Position numbers and translations under genes: made by a program. This document shows, one piece after another, positions 14,796-21,294 of a DNA stretch of 24,329 nucleotides (the stretch's first letter is position 1; every line of letters begins with the position of its first letter). The notes beneath the pieces are model-generated. The model ran no database searches and had not been told where the DNA came from. It was given only the letters and a program-made list of their open reading frames with translations. Origin of the DNA: a virus; IMG/VR virus record IMGVR_UViG_3300025141_009680, positions 1 to 24,329 of that record, one strand, 5' to 3'.

Positions 14796-15611
14796 TTACT
14801 TCCTTCTCAGTACGCGGAACTTTGTATAGGTGACGGTATAGGCGTGAGAGATCGTGCTTCCCCCGTCGTCGTCGTAGTAACCGTGCAAGGCGATGGTGCC
14901 GTTCCCCTTGGTGATGTCGAGGCTCGGGTTCGTCCCTGGGGAGGTTGAGGTCGCCGAGCTGACGACCCCGGAGACTTCCAGCTCAGACGAGGTGAGCGGG
15001 TCGATAAAGTCTGTAGCCGGGTCGACCCCCGCCACGAAGCCGGCAGATCCGACATACCAGACCAGCTCGCGGAACGGCGGCTCTCCCGACCCCACAGCGA
15101 TATAGCGCCCACCGTCCCCAAGCTGAGCGTCGGTTCCCTTGTATGGGCTGGCCCAAGAAGTGTCGCTGTAGACCGCCGAGTTCTCGACCCAGTTGTCCCC
15201 GGTCGTGCCGTCCGAGAGGAGTAGTCCGTACTCCTGCCAGTTGTCGTCCATGCCTGCCGTGCCCAGACACTGGAACGCGATCGTGTCGTCGATGGCAAGG
15301 CTTGAGACGATGGACGAGACTGCGATCTCGATGCGGGGGGCGGTCATCGTCCCGGGGTACAGGGTCGAGTCATCGTTGCCGATAGCGAACTTGATCGTCA
15401 GCCCGGTGCCGTTGATGATCTTGATCTCGTCGCAGTAGGTGCTGCCGCCGTCCGTCATGCTCTTTGCGGTCCAGGTCCCGCCCTCCGCCGCCCGGGTGTC
15501 GTCGTTGCCCGTAAAGGCATAGGTAGTCTGGGCGGTCCAGTCCACCTCGTAGACGACATCCCACAGGGCAGCAGCGCCCCCGCCTCCGCTGATCCTTCCG
15601 CCGACGGGCAT
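14796..15611 (-). CDS. Gly-linker virion protein, paralogue 2 (fibre or decoration candidate)
   Basis: A 271-residue beta-rich protein starting MPVGGRISGGGG, with a variable body and the closing TYTKFRVLRRK. The body has WTAK, LYPGTMTAP, then DDNWQEYGLLLSDGTTGD, which line up with WTAE, IYTTTMAAG and GNNYDAWGLILWNGYTG of the neighbouring gene. The two are therefore tandem paralogues. The shared short N-terminus followed by a Gly-rich hinge looks like an attachment peptide to a common virion site, with divergent display domains after it. The ATG shares a base with the paralogue's stop (TAATG). The function is inferred; no known fibre family is recognised. Confidence 0.6.
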   Translation of the reverse strand: MPVGGRISGGGGAAALWDVVYEVDWTAQTTYAFTGNDDTRAAEGGTWTAKSMTDGGSTYCDEIKIINGTGLTIKFAIGNDDSTLYPGTMTAPRIEIAVSSIVSSLAIDDTIAFQCLGTAGMDDNWQEYGLLLSDGTTGDNWVENSAVYSDTSWASPYKGTDAQLGDGGRYIAVGSGEPPFRELVWYVGSAGFVAGVDPATDFIDPLTSSELEVSGVVSSATSTSPGTNPSLDITKGNGTIALHGYYDDDGGSTISHAYTVTYTKFRVLRRK

Positions 15612-16462
15612 TAGGTCACGTCCATGTAGAGAACGCGGAACTTCGAGAAGATCGGCTGGATGTCGGTTACAGCATTCTCGTCCTGAGCGGTCATGCCGAC
15701 GCGCAGGTTAGCGAGCGTAAACGCGCTGCCGTCCGTCGCATCGCTGAACATTACCGAGGTGCCGATCGTCGGGGTGAAGTCGTTCGGGTCCGGGAAGTCC
15801 CCGTCGTCGGGCATGTTGCCGACCGCACCATATAGGGACGAGATGTAATCCGGCCCGGGCCAGATCGTGATCTGATAGAAGTCGCGGTCTCCCTGGGCTG
15901 CGGTCGTTACCTCGTAGTCCGCCCAGGTAGCCGCCCCTCCGCTGTTCTCGGTGTAGCCGACGATCTGACTCTTGGCGCTGCTCTCGTAGATCGCTCGCGA
16001 TAGAAGGTAACGGACGTCACTCTGCCCCGTTCCGGTGTAGCCGTTCCAGAGGATGAGCCCCCAAGCGTCGTAGTTGTTTCCGACGTCGGTGCTCGAAGTC
16101 GCGGTCGCCTGGATGCAGACCGCCTGCTCGTTCAACGCATATGTCTTGGCGACTCCCACGAGGTCCGCGACCTTTGCCGAGAAGACCCCCGCCGCCATCG
16201 TAGTTGTGTAGATGTTCTTGCTCGAGTCGGGCCAGATGCACAGACCGTTCGATCCGTCCAGCTCGAACCCGTCGGTCTGGAAGTCGCTGGACGTGTTGTT
16301 TTCCGCCGTCCAGTCGACGCCGCTCATAGTCCTGGTTGCCGTGCCGGCGCTGCTCAGATCCTGGGCGCTCTCGGAGCTCAAGTCGAGGGAGTACGCCTCG
16401 ACCCAGAGGTTGTCACCTCCGCCGCCTCCGCCGCCCCCGCTGATCCTTCCGCCGATCGGCAT
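15611..16462 (-). CDS. Gly-linker virion protein, paralogue 1 (fibre or decoration candidate)
   Basis: A 283-residue protein starting MPIGGRISG followed by eight consecutive Gly, then a beta-rich body ending in FSKFRVLYMDVT. It aligns along its length with the following gene, and the first 30 or so bases of the two genes are nearly identical. The body is low in Lys and rich in Ser, Thr, Asp and Gly, as in extracellular beta-sandwich or carbohydrate-binding domains. It lies between capsid and tail-connector genes, so a head-decoration or neck-fibre role is more likely than a tail-tip one. No signal peptide is present. Function is inference. Confidence 0.6.
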   Translation of the reverse strand: MPIGGRISGGGGGGGGDNLWVEAYSLDLSSESAQDLSSAGTATRTMSGVDWTAENNTSSDFQTDGFELDGSNGLCIWPDSSKNIYTTTMAAGVFSAKVADLVGVAKTYALNEQAVCIQATATSSTDVGNNYDAWGLILWNGYTGTGQSDVRYLLSRAIYESSAKSQIVGYTENSGGAATWADYEVTTAAQGDRDFYQITIWPGPDYISSLYGAVGNMPDDGDFPDPNDFTPTIGTSVMFSDATDGSAFTLANLRVGMTAQDENAVTDIQPIFSKFRVLYMDVT

Positions 16463-16466
16463 CGTC

Positions 16467-16736
16467 TCACCTGAACCAGACGACAGAAGCGACGGGCGTC
16501 CCGCTTGCGGACTTGATCTTGATCGGGAGATCGGCGCCTATCCCAGGAGGGGGAGGGCGGAGAGACCACGAGGATCCCGCGGGAACCTGCTCTTCGTTGC
16601 CGCTGTCGATCTCGACGGTGAATCCGATCTCGGAATCATCCAGGGTGACCGAGATCGACCGGGCGCCATCTTCGATCGTGATGGCGGATCCGTAGGACGT
16701 CGAGAGCGTTTGAGCCGCTGATCTATAGAGGGACAT
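16467..16736 (-). CDS. small beta-rich protein, function unknown
   Basis: An 89-residue protein with alternating strands (AITIEDGARSISVTLDDSEIG, in outline), an acidic middle (DSGNEEQ), a PPPPGIG turn and the closing IKIKSASGTPVASVVWFR. It looks like a small beta-barrel or beta-sandwich. A compact decoration or stopper-associated protein would fit this position between the capsid and connector genes. The stop lies four bases before the start of the Gly-linker paralogue, so it belongs to the same transcript. No family is recognised. Confidence 0.6.
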   Translation of the reverse strand: MSLYRSAAQTLSTSYGSAITIEDGARSISVTLDDSEIGFTVEIDSGNEEQVPAGSSWSLRPPPPGIGADLPIKIKSASGTPVASVVWFR

Positions 16737-16745
16737 CGACGCCCC

Positions 16746-16955
16746 CTATTCCGGCGCGATCTCGTAGGCGTAGACTGTGGCGCCGAGTCGTCCCTTGATC
16801 TTGAGCTTGTTCCCGTCGCCTCCGTCAATCCAAAGCGAGATCTCCAGGTTGCTGACGTCTCCGTCGTCGGGAGCGCCGTCACCTACAGTTATGAAGAGAG
16901 CGCCGTCGTCGTCGACCTTTAGCGCGCTGTTGAGAATCTTGGTTCCTTTTGCCAT
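16746..16955 (-). CDS. small acidic beta-rich protein, function unknown
   Basis: A 69-residue protein starting MAKGTKILNSALKVDDDGALFITVG, with the acidic loop DGAPDDGD and strands ISLWIDGGDGNKLKIKGRLG. An AAAGGGG ribosome-binding site lies about ten bases before the ATG. Like its downstream neighbour it is small, strand-rich and located after the capsid module; both could be virion decoration or neck components. No family is recognised. Confidence 0.6.
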   Translation of the reverse strand: MAKGTKILNSALKVDDDGALFITVGDGAPDDGDVSNLEISLWIDGGDGNKLKIKGRLGATVYAYEIAPE

Positions 16956-16975
16956 TTCAAGGCCCCTTTGTGAGG

Positions 16976-16999
16976 GGACCGGGCAGGGTGCGCCGGTCC
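16976..16999 (-). other. 7-bp hairpin in the 17013-16956 gap
   Basis: On the minus strand GGACCGG (16999-16993) pairs perfectly with CCGGTCC (16982-16976) around a 10-base loop, between a 53-residue gene and the next start. There is no T-tract, so it is more likely an mRNA-processing or stability structure or a weak attenuator than an intrinsic terminator. Confidence 0.4.
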
Positions 17000-17013
17000 T
17001 TGATTAGCGGTGA

Positions 17014-17175
17014 TCAGTCCCTCTTTTGGTACTTCTCCCCGTGTACTACATAGCGAGCTGCTGCTCGCGACTTCTTCTGTGCTTGCTCGTGGTTCATTGT
17101 CCCGCGGCTCTCGGTTACGAGTCGCTTTGTCATCCGGTCGATCGTCTCGCGCACGCCCTGCTTCTCACCCGACAT
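17014..17175 (-). CDS. 53-residue basic protein, function unknown
   Basis: An ATG at 17175 is preceded, nine bases upstream, by a near-perfect ribosome-binding site (AGGAGG) located inside the end of the previous gene, and it overlaps that gene by 11 bases. The frame ends at a TGA (17014-17016). The peptide begins MSGEKQGVRETIDRMTKRL and ends in HGEKYQKRD. It is very rich in Lys, Arg, Glu and Gln and probably all helical, with no membrane segment. It may be a small nucleic-acid-binding or assembly protein, but this is a guess. Confidence 0.65.
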   Translation of the reverse strand: MSGEKQGVRETIDRMTKRLVTESRGTMNHEQAQKKSRAAARYVVHGEKYQKRD

Positions 17176-17821
17176 TGGAGCTGTCCTCCTGGGGCTTCTT
17201 GCGCGGCTTGCGCGGGGTCTTGGGTGCGGACGCCTTCAGCATCTGATCGCGGGTCGCCTCTTCTCGTCTGAGCTTGCCGGCGGCGATCTGGTTCGCGGGG
17301 TTGAGACTGACCGCTCCTTGAAGGCGTTCGATCCGCCGCTCGACCTCTCGAGTCTTGACCTTCACAATGTTGGGTGTGATGGGCGCGACGATCCCCGAGC
17401 TGATGAGGTGTCGGAGGAACTTGTAGTACTCCTCGCCGCCCTCATCGACGAAGAGCCGACCCGCCTCGACGCTCACCTTTTGGAAGGGATCAAGGTGAGT
17501 GCTGCCGCCCGCCTCGTGCGGGTATGCGACGAGGTAGTCCTGATAGGGACCAAGGCGCGGATCGGATGGCTGGATCACTTGCCAGCCTCGACGCATGCCT
17601 CCGGCGACCGCGAGGTCGACCCCTCCGCCCTCTGTCACGCCGTCGACTCCTGGATCGATCCGCAGCTTTCCGAGCAGCGGCAGCCACTCGCCATCGACGA
17701 ACATGAACCGGAACGGATGATGTCGGAAGAGAAACCGAGACTGCTTCCGCACCCGGCGCGGGATCTTGACCGCGTCATACCTCTCTTCTCGATCTATTCG
17801 CTTGCCTAGTACCTGCGCCAT
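17165..17821 (-). CDS. unrecognised protein of the head module
   Basis: A 218-residue protein with a basic N-terminal half (RRVRKQSRFLFRHHPFRFMFVDGEWLPLLG, in outline), a Gly-rich middle (TEGGGVDLAVAGGMRRGWQV), a helical region with REVERRIERLQGAVSLNPANQIA, and a Lys/Pro-rich C-terminal tail. It follows the capsid and a 75-residue gene, where siphophages often encode adaptor or uncharacterised virion proteins. The ATG lies six bases after the upstream stop. I recognise no family; a DNA-facing or capsid-internal structural role would suit the basic ends. Confidence 0.55.
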   Translation of the reverse strand: MAQVLGKRIDREERYDAVKIPRRVRKQSRFLFRHHPFRFMFVDGEWLPLLGKLRIDPGVDGVTEGGGVDLAVAGGMRRGWQVIQPSDPRLGPYQDYLVAYPHEAGGSTHLDPFQKVSVEAGRLFVDEGGEEYYKFLRHLISSGIVAPITPNIVKVKTREVERRIERLQGAVSLNPANQIAAGKLRREEATRDQMLKASAPKTPRKPRKKPQEDSSNVG

Positions 17822-17827
17822 GAGTTC

Positions 17828-18055
17828 CTACCCTCGCTTGACTGAGTTTGGGGATACACGCCAGGTCGACGTAGCGGCCTTGCCCGCCTTGCCGTCCTTG
17901 GCGTTCTTGTGGAAGCTGATCACCCAGCCCCCCGGAGTTCTCTCGCCTGAGGCGTGGGCGGCATCCTCCCCCGACCGACGGAGGGCGGCGTCTACCGCGT
18001 CTCCGAAGGTCAGGGAGGAAGAATCACGGAGGCTGATGTAACCGTGAACCGCCAT
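17828..18055 (-). CDS. 75-residue protein downstream of the capsid gene, function unknown
   Basis: The protein starts MAVHGYISLRDSSSLTFGDAV, has a helix AVDAALRRSGED, and ends with a Lys/Ala-rich stretch (FHKNAKDGKAGKAATSTWRV). A GGCGAGA ribosome-binding site precedes the ATG, and the gene begins eight bases after the capsid stop. It may be a small head-associated protein; no family is recognised. Confidence 0.6.
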   Translation of the reverse strand: MAVHGYISLRDSSSLTFGDAVDAALRRSGEDAAHASGERTPGGWVISFHKNAKDGKAGKAATSTWRVSPNSVKRG

Positions 18056-18063
18056 CGTCTCGC

Positions 18064-18981
18064 CTATCGGTCGGTGATGATAGCCACGCCGCGGGAGTCT
18101 TCCCCGATGGCGACAGCGTTAAAGGCGTGACCGATGACTCGGGAGAGGCCCGGATCGGCGACTCGCTCGAACTCGGCATACACCGGGCTCGCGGCGGGTG
18201 CCGGGACGGCTCCTCCCATGATGCCAGCGGCGGACGCCTCGGCGTAGGCGACCCCGCCCATTCCGAACATCGCGCCCGCGCTGTCTGCGCCAGCGTTAGC
18301 AGTCACGACCGAGTCACTCGCCCAGACGTCAACGCCCAGGAACTCGCCCTTGTAGCCCGGACCCTTGGCCCGGAGCATCTCGGCGGTCGCCGGCATCCAC
18401 TGAACCGAGCCACCCTCAGACCGCAGGGACTCCTGCAAGTCTGTGAACTGAACGGTATAGAGGACGCAGGCCAGTCGGCCCGGGACCACGCTCTGCTCGA
18501 GCTGGTAGATCGCGGCGTAGAAGTCGTCGACGGTGAGGTCAACCGTCGTCGTGCCGACCGTGTTCGAGAAGTCGTCGATCACTCCGCAGACCTGATCCGT
18601 AAACCGGAGCACGTAAGCGTTGCTCACGGCGGCGGCGAGCTGGGCGAGGCCCAGGTTGCCGGGTCCGCCGGTAACCTGCATCAGATCCGAGATCTCATAG
18701 GCAATGATCTGCTGGGCGACGGTGAGGGACAGCGCGGTATCGGTCAGCGCGGAGTTGCCCGCTGCCGTGGTCTCGTCAGCGTTCGCGGCTGCCATTGCGC
18801 CGTTCCAGGTGATCTGAGGAGTCTCGAGCTTGGAAGAGCCAGAGCCGCCGAGATCGCCAATCTTGAGACAGACAGACCGGAGGTCCGTCGCGTCGTAGAG
18901 GGCATCCCAGATCAGGGAGTTGAACACCTCCGCTGCTCTAAGGTTGTCCCCCTGCCCAGTATAGGTAATTTCATTAGCCAT
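18064..18981 (-). CDS. major capsid protein (HK97-like fold)
   Basis: A 305-residue protein following scaffold and portal genes in the standard order. It begins MANEITYTGQGDNLRAAEVF and has an N-arm, then the LSLTVAQQIIAYEISDLMQV helix region typical of phage capsid proteins, a long spine helix with LAQLAAAVSNAYVLRFTDQV, and a C-terminal strand set ending in HAFNAVAIGEDSRGVAIITD. The length is usual for an HK97-fold subunit without a fused scaffold domain. A GGAG ribosome-binding site and a 180-base leader with a promoter-like sequence suggest high, separately boosted expression. It forms the icosahedral shell. Confidence 0.85.
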   Translation of the reverse strand: MANEITYTGQGDNLRAAEVFNSLIWDALYDATDLRSVCLKIGDLGGSGSSKLETPQITWNGAMAAANADETTAAGNSALTDTALSLTVAQQIIAYEISDLMQVTGGPGNLGLAQLAAAVSNAYVLRFTDQVCGVIDDFSNTVGTTTVDLTVDDFYAAIYQLEQSVVPGRLACVLYTVQFTDLQESLRSEGGSVQWMPATAEMLRAKGPGYKGEFLGVDVWASDSVVTANAGADSAGAMFGMGGVAYAEASAAGIMGGAVPAPAASPVYAEFERVADPGLSRVIGHAFNAVAIGEDSRGVAIITDR

Positions 18982-19034
18982 CGTCGATCACTCCAAAGGC
19001 CAGCGGCCCGCGTTGATGTTGGTTCTCGCTCGCC

Positions 19035-19105
19035 TTCGCCCGTGAGGTGGGAGTGACCTGGCAGCGGTTCGCGTCACAGTTCGCCCGTTACGGTGGGAGA
19101 GACCT
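19035..19105. repeat. two imperfect direct repeats in the capsid leader
   Basis: TTCGCCCGTGAGGTGGGAGT plus GACCT (19035-19059) and TTCGCCCGTTACGGTGGGAG plus AGACCT (19080-19105) are about 85% alike and start 45 bases apart. They lie within the untranslated leader of the capsid gene, downstream of the proposed promoter. They could be binding sites for a regulator or RNA structural elements. Confidence 0.6.
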
Positions 19106-19126
19106 ACTGCGGCGCGGTGTGTATTG

Positions 19127-19154
19127 ATGCAATCCTATGCGGTTCGGATTGTAT
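19127..19154. promoter_or_regulatory. operator-like inverted repeat overlapping the capsid promoter
   Basis: ATGCAATCC (19127-19135) and GGATTGTAT (19146-19154) form a 9-bp inverted repeat (one G-T pair) around a 10-base spacer. It covers the proposed -10 and most of the spacer, the usual place for a repressor site. As RNA it would be a modest hairpin just after the scaffold stop. Confidence 0.4.
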
Positions 19155-19161
19155 GGGTCAA
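19132..19161 (-). promoter_or_regulatory. sigma70-like promoter upstream of the major capsid gene
   Basis: On the minus strand TTGACC (19161-19156) is followed after 18 bases by TAGGAT (19137-19132), which keeps the three most conserved -10 positions. It sits immediately after the scaffold stop, about 150 bases before the capsid start, in the longest non-coding gap of the window. A second site of the same form lies upstream of the portal gene. Confidence 0.4.
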
Positions 19162-19761
19162 CTAATTAAACGGCAGCTTGATTGAGGCGAGAATCTCGGG
19201 CATAGCCGCGGCGCGCTCTTCTCTACTCATCCCGCTGATGCTGCCCGGCGTGTACGGCTGAGCCGGAGGAGGTGCGGGGCGCGTGCCATTGTTGCTCGAG
19301 GGCATGGACGGGGGTGCGGGAACCTCGGGCGCGGACGTCGCGTCGGGTGTCCTGCTCTCTGGGGCGAGGAAGGACGCGACCATGGGCGTCGTCTTCCCTT
19401 CTCTCTGGAACCACTCGCCGAAGTCTCCGGGCTCAGTGGCTCGATCGTACTTCGACCGCAAGAACTCGCTACAGTCCTGGTCCGTAATGCCGGCAGAGAG
19501 GAGAACCCGATCCTGACCCCATCGCGTCTCGGCGGCGGAGTGCTTCTGTTGGAGCTCGGCGAACTGGGAGTTCAGGTCGGAGAGGGCGTCAAGCTCGGCC
19601 TTGAACCCCGTCGCCTTCTTCTCCCAGATCGTCGCGGCTGGTCGGATCTCGTTCAGCTCAGCTTGGAGTGTGTTCCGGCTCTCGCGGATCTCAGCTGTCC
19701 GGGTCTTGATCAGCTCCTGAACCTGGGCCTCGGTGTATGTCTTGCTGGTTTCGTCTGTCAT
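19162..19761 (-). CDS. capsid scaffolding protein
   Basis: A 199-residue protein whose ATG at 19761 overlaps the portal stop (ATGA); longer in-frame starts lie inside the portal gene and give Arg/Pro-rich shadow sequence. Residues about 8-100 form a charged coiled coil (EAQVQELIKTRTAEIRESRN, then LQAELNEI and LSDLNSQFAELQQKHSA). It is followed by DCSEFLRSKYDRA, a Pro/Ser-rich linker and a short C-terminal helix region (MSREERAAAMPEILASIKLP). This is the usual plan of phage scaffolds, which template procapsid assembly and bind the capsid with the C-terminus. The position between portal and capsid supports the call. No protease motif is visible. Confidence 0.82.
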   Translation of the reverse strand: MTDETSKTYTEAQVQELIKTRTAEIRESRNTLQAELNEIRPAATIWEKKATGFKAELDALSDLNSQFAELQQKHSAAETRWGQDRVLLSAGITDQDCSEFLRSKYDRATEPGDFGEWFQREGKTTPMVASFLAPESRTPDATSAPEVPAPPSMPSSNNGTRPAPPPAQPYTPGSISGMSREERAAAMPEILASIKLPFN

Positions 19762-21230
19762 TGTCTCCCGCCTCCTACGTCGGGAAAGAGTGACCGCTCT
19801 CGGCGGATCGTCTCGAGGTGATCGATCGCCTCGGCCCGGTCCATGCTCGGATGCTCGGCGAGGACGAAGTCGACCGGGGACGCGAGGCCCACCTCCCACT
19901 TGGCCTTGATCTCCGCGGCTCGAGCTTGGCGCTCTGACGGGGTCGGCGGGACTGTCATGTAGCGGATCGAGTAGCCGAGCTCGGGGATGGCCGAGCCCTC
20001 GTTCGCGTTCAAGAGGGCGGCGGAGAGGGCGACGACGTCCTTGTCACCGCGCTCGAACTGGGCCTCGCTCGCCTTCTGGAGTCGGCGCACGCTCTCCCGC
20101 TTGAGGGCTATCGCGTAACCCGACTCGGCAGCGCCCCCGCTCCGCTGGAAGTCGTCGGGGCTCAGACCGGCATGGGCCAGGGTTCGCTGTTCGTACTGGT
20201 CGATCGCGAGCTGTAACCTCTCGGGGTCAACGGGAGATGTGAACTGCCCGAGCCTCCCGGAGCCTGGTGCCCCGTCGTCTTGGAAGATCGCGATAGCCGT
20301 CGGGTCGAGGTGGACCTCTCGCCTCACCGACTTGCCGGTCCCTCGAGTAGCTCCGCCGCCGAGGCTGATCCCGACTCCGTACCGCTGAGCGAAACTGGCG
20401 TCTCTTACGACGTAGCCCCAGAAGGACCAGTAGCACGCGATGAGGAGAGTCGCCTCGACCTGCTCGGCACCCTCCCAGCCATTCCAGAGTAGCCCGGTCC
20501 TGGCGGCGTGATACATCGCGTAGGGCAGCCGGGGCTGTCCGTCGACGATATACGGGTAGTCCTGGCCGGAGAACCTCCCGCCGAGGGCTTGCTCGGTGAT
20601 GTCCTTCGACCCTTCGATTTTGTTGCCCGACCGGGGGAGCAGAACCTTGTACCTCGGCTCGCGACCTGGGCGGACGTCGAGGCTGTCCCATGTCCAGAGG
20701 GTCTCGCGCCCCTTCCCTTCTCCGAGGTCGACGTCTCGAAGACGGGCCTCGATCAGGTAGGTGGGGACGTCGGGATCGTCTGGATCTGCCGAGGCCCAGA
20801 CCATGTCGGAGGGGACGGCACGGTAGAGCAGCTCGCCGCGCTCCTTGGCGTAGTCGACTCGGATCAGCCCCTCTCGCATCCCGATCGTGTTGCGGGCGTT
20901 CCTCGCCGCTATCGCCCAGAGTCCGTCGTCGCGGAGGCGGCGAAGGAAGTCGTCGATGTCCGCGGCCTGGTGAGAGATCTTCGGGGGGGCGTCGTACTGG
21001 ATCGCGAGCTGCTTCGTGACCGTCCCAAAGAGGTTCCGGCTAACGTCGAGGTTCCCGAGCCGCGCGACGGTCTGGGCGGGGAAGAAGCTCTCCGCCTTGT
21101 TCAGGAGGTCTTGGCGCCACTGCCCCTCGAGGAGGCGGCGACGGAGGCGCGAGTGTGCCCGCCGGCTCTCGTCGTCCGAGTGCGGCAGCGGGGGCGGGCT
21201 TGTAAGTCCGGGCTTGTTCTCTTGCGACAT
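19758..21230 (-). CDS. portal protein
   Basis: A 490-residue protein between the large terminase and scaffold genes. Portal-like features are the N-terminal helical region (RRRLLEGQWRQDLLNKAESFFPA), LFGTVTKQLAIQYDAPPKI, the beta-rich wing (LIRVDYAKERGELLYRAVPSDMV, in outline), and a long C-terminal helix region (YAIALKRESVRRLQKASEAQFERG) that would form stem and crown. The portal forms the dodecameric ring through which DNA enters and leaves the head. The ribosome-binding site is weak, but there is a promoter-like site in the 64-base gap before it. Length is typical for SPP1 gp6-like portals. Confidence 0.85.
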   Translation of the reverse strand: MSQENKPGLTSPPPLPHSDDESRRAHSRLRRRLLEGQWRQDLLNKAESFFPAQTVARLGNLDVSRNLFGTVTKQLAIQYDAPPKISHQAADIDDFLRRLRDDGLWAIAARNARNTIGMREGLIRVDYAKERGELLYRAVPSDMVWASADPDDPDVPTYLIEARLRDVDLGEGKGRETLWTWDSLDVRPGREPRYKVLLPRSGNKIEGSKDITEQALGGRFSGQDYPYIVDGQPRLPYAMYHAARTGLLWNGWEGAEQVEATLLIACYWSFWGYVVRDASFAQRYGVGISLGGGATRGTGKSVRREVHLDPTAIAIFQDDGAPGSGRLGQFTSPVDPERLQLAIDQYEQRTLAHAGLSPDDFQRSGGAAESGYAIALKRESVRRLQKASEAQFERGDKDVVALSAALLNANEGSAIPELGYSIRYMTVPPTPSERQARAAEIKAKWEVGLASPVDFVLAEHPSMDRAEAIDHLETIRRERSLFPDVGGGRQ

Positions 21231-21259
21231 CCTGGATCGTTCGTCTGTGGTCGGTGGGG

Positions 21260-21275
21260 CGAGGGTAGCCCCTCG
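21260..21275. other. 6-bp hairpin in the terminase-portal gap
   Basis: CGAGGG (21260-21265) pairs perfectly with CCCTCG (21270-21275) around a 4-base loop. On the minus strand it follows the terminase stop by about 20 bases. It could terminate or process the terminase message, or act on the overlapping promoter-like element. No T-tract follows. Confidence 0.4.
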
Positions 21276-21291
21276 GGCACGGGAAGGTCAA
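21262..21291 (-). promoter_or_regulatory. sigma70-like promoter upstream of the portal gene
   Basis: On the minus strand TTGACC (21291-21286), then 18 bases, then TACCCT (21267-21262), in the only sizeable gap between terminase and portal. The -35 sequence and spacing equal those of the site before the capsid gene. The -10 is GC-rich and overlaps a hairpin, so support is weak. Confidence 0.25.
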
Positions 21292-21294
21292 ACT

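Noticed and set aside
18127-19056. Plus-strand open frame (309 codons) opposite the capsid gene
   Set aside because: It is antisense to the capsid gene with low-complexity composition.
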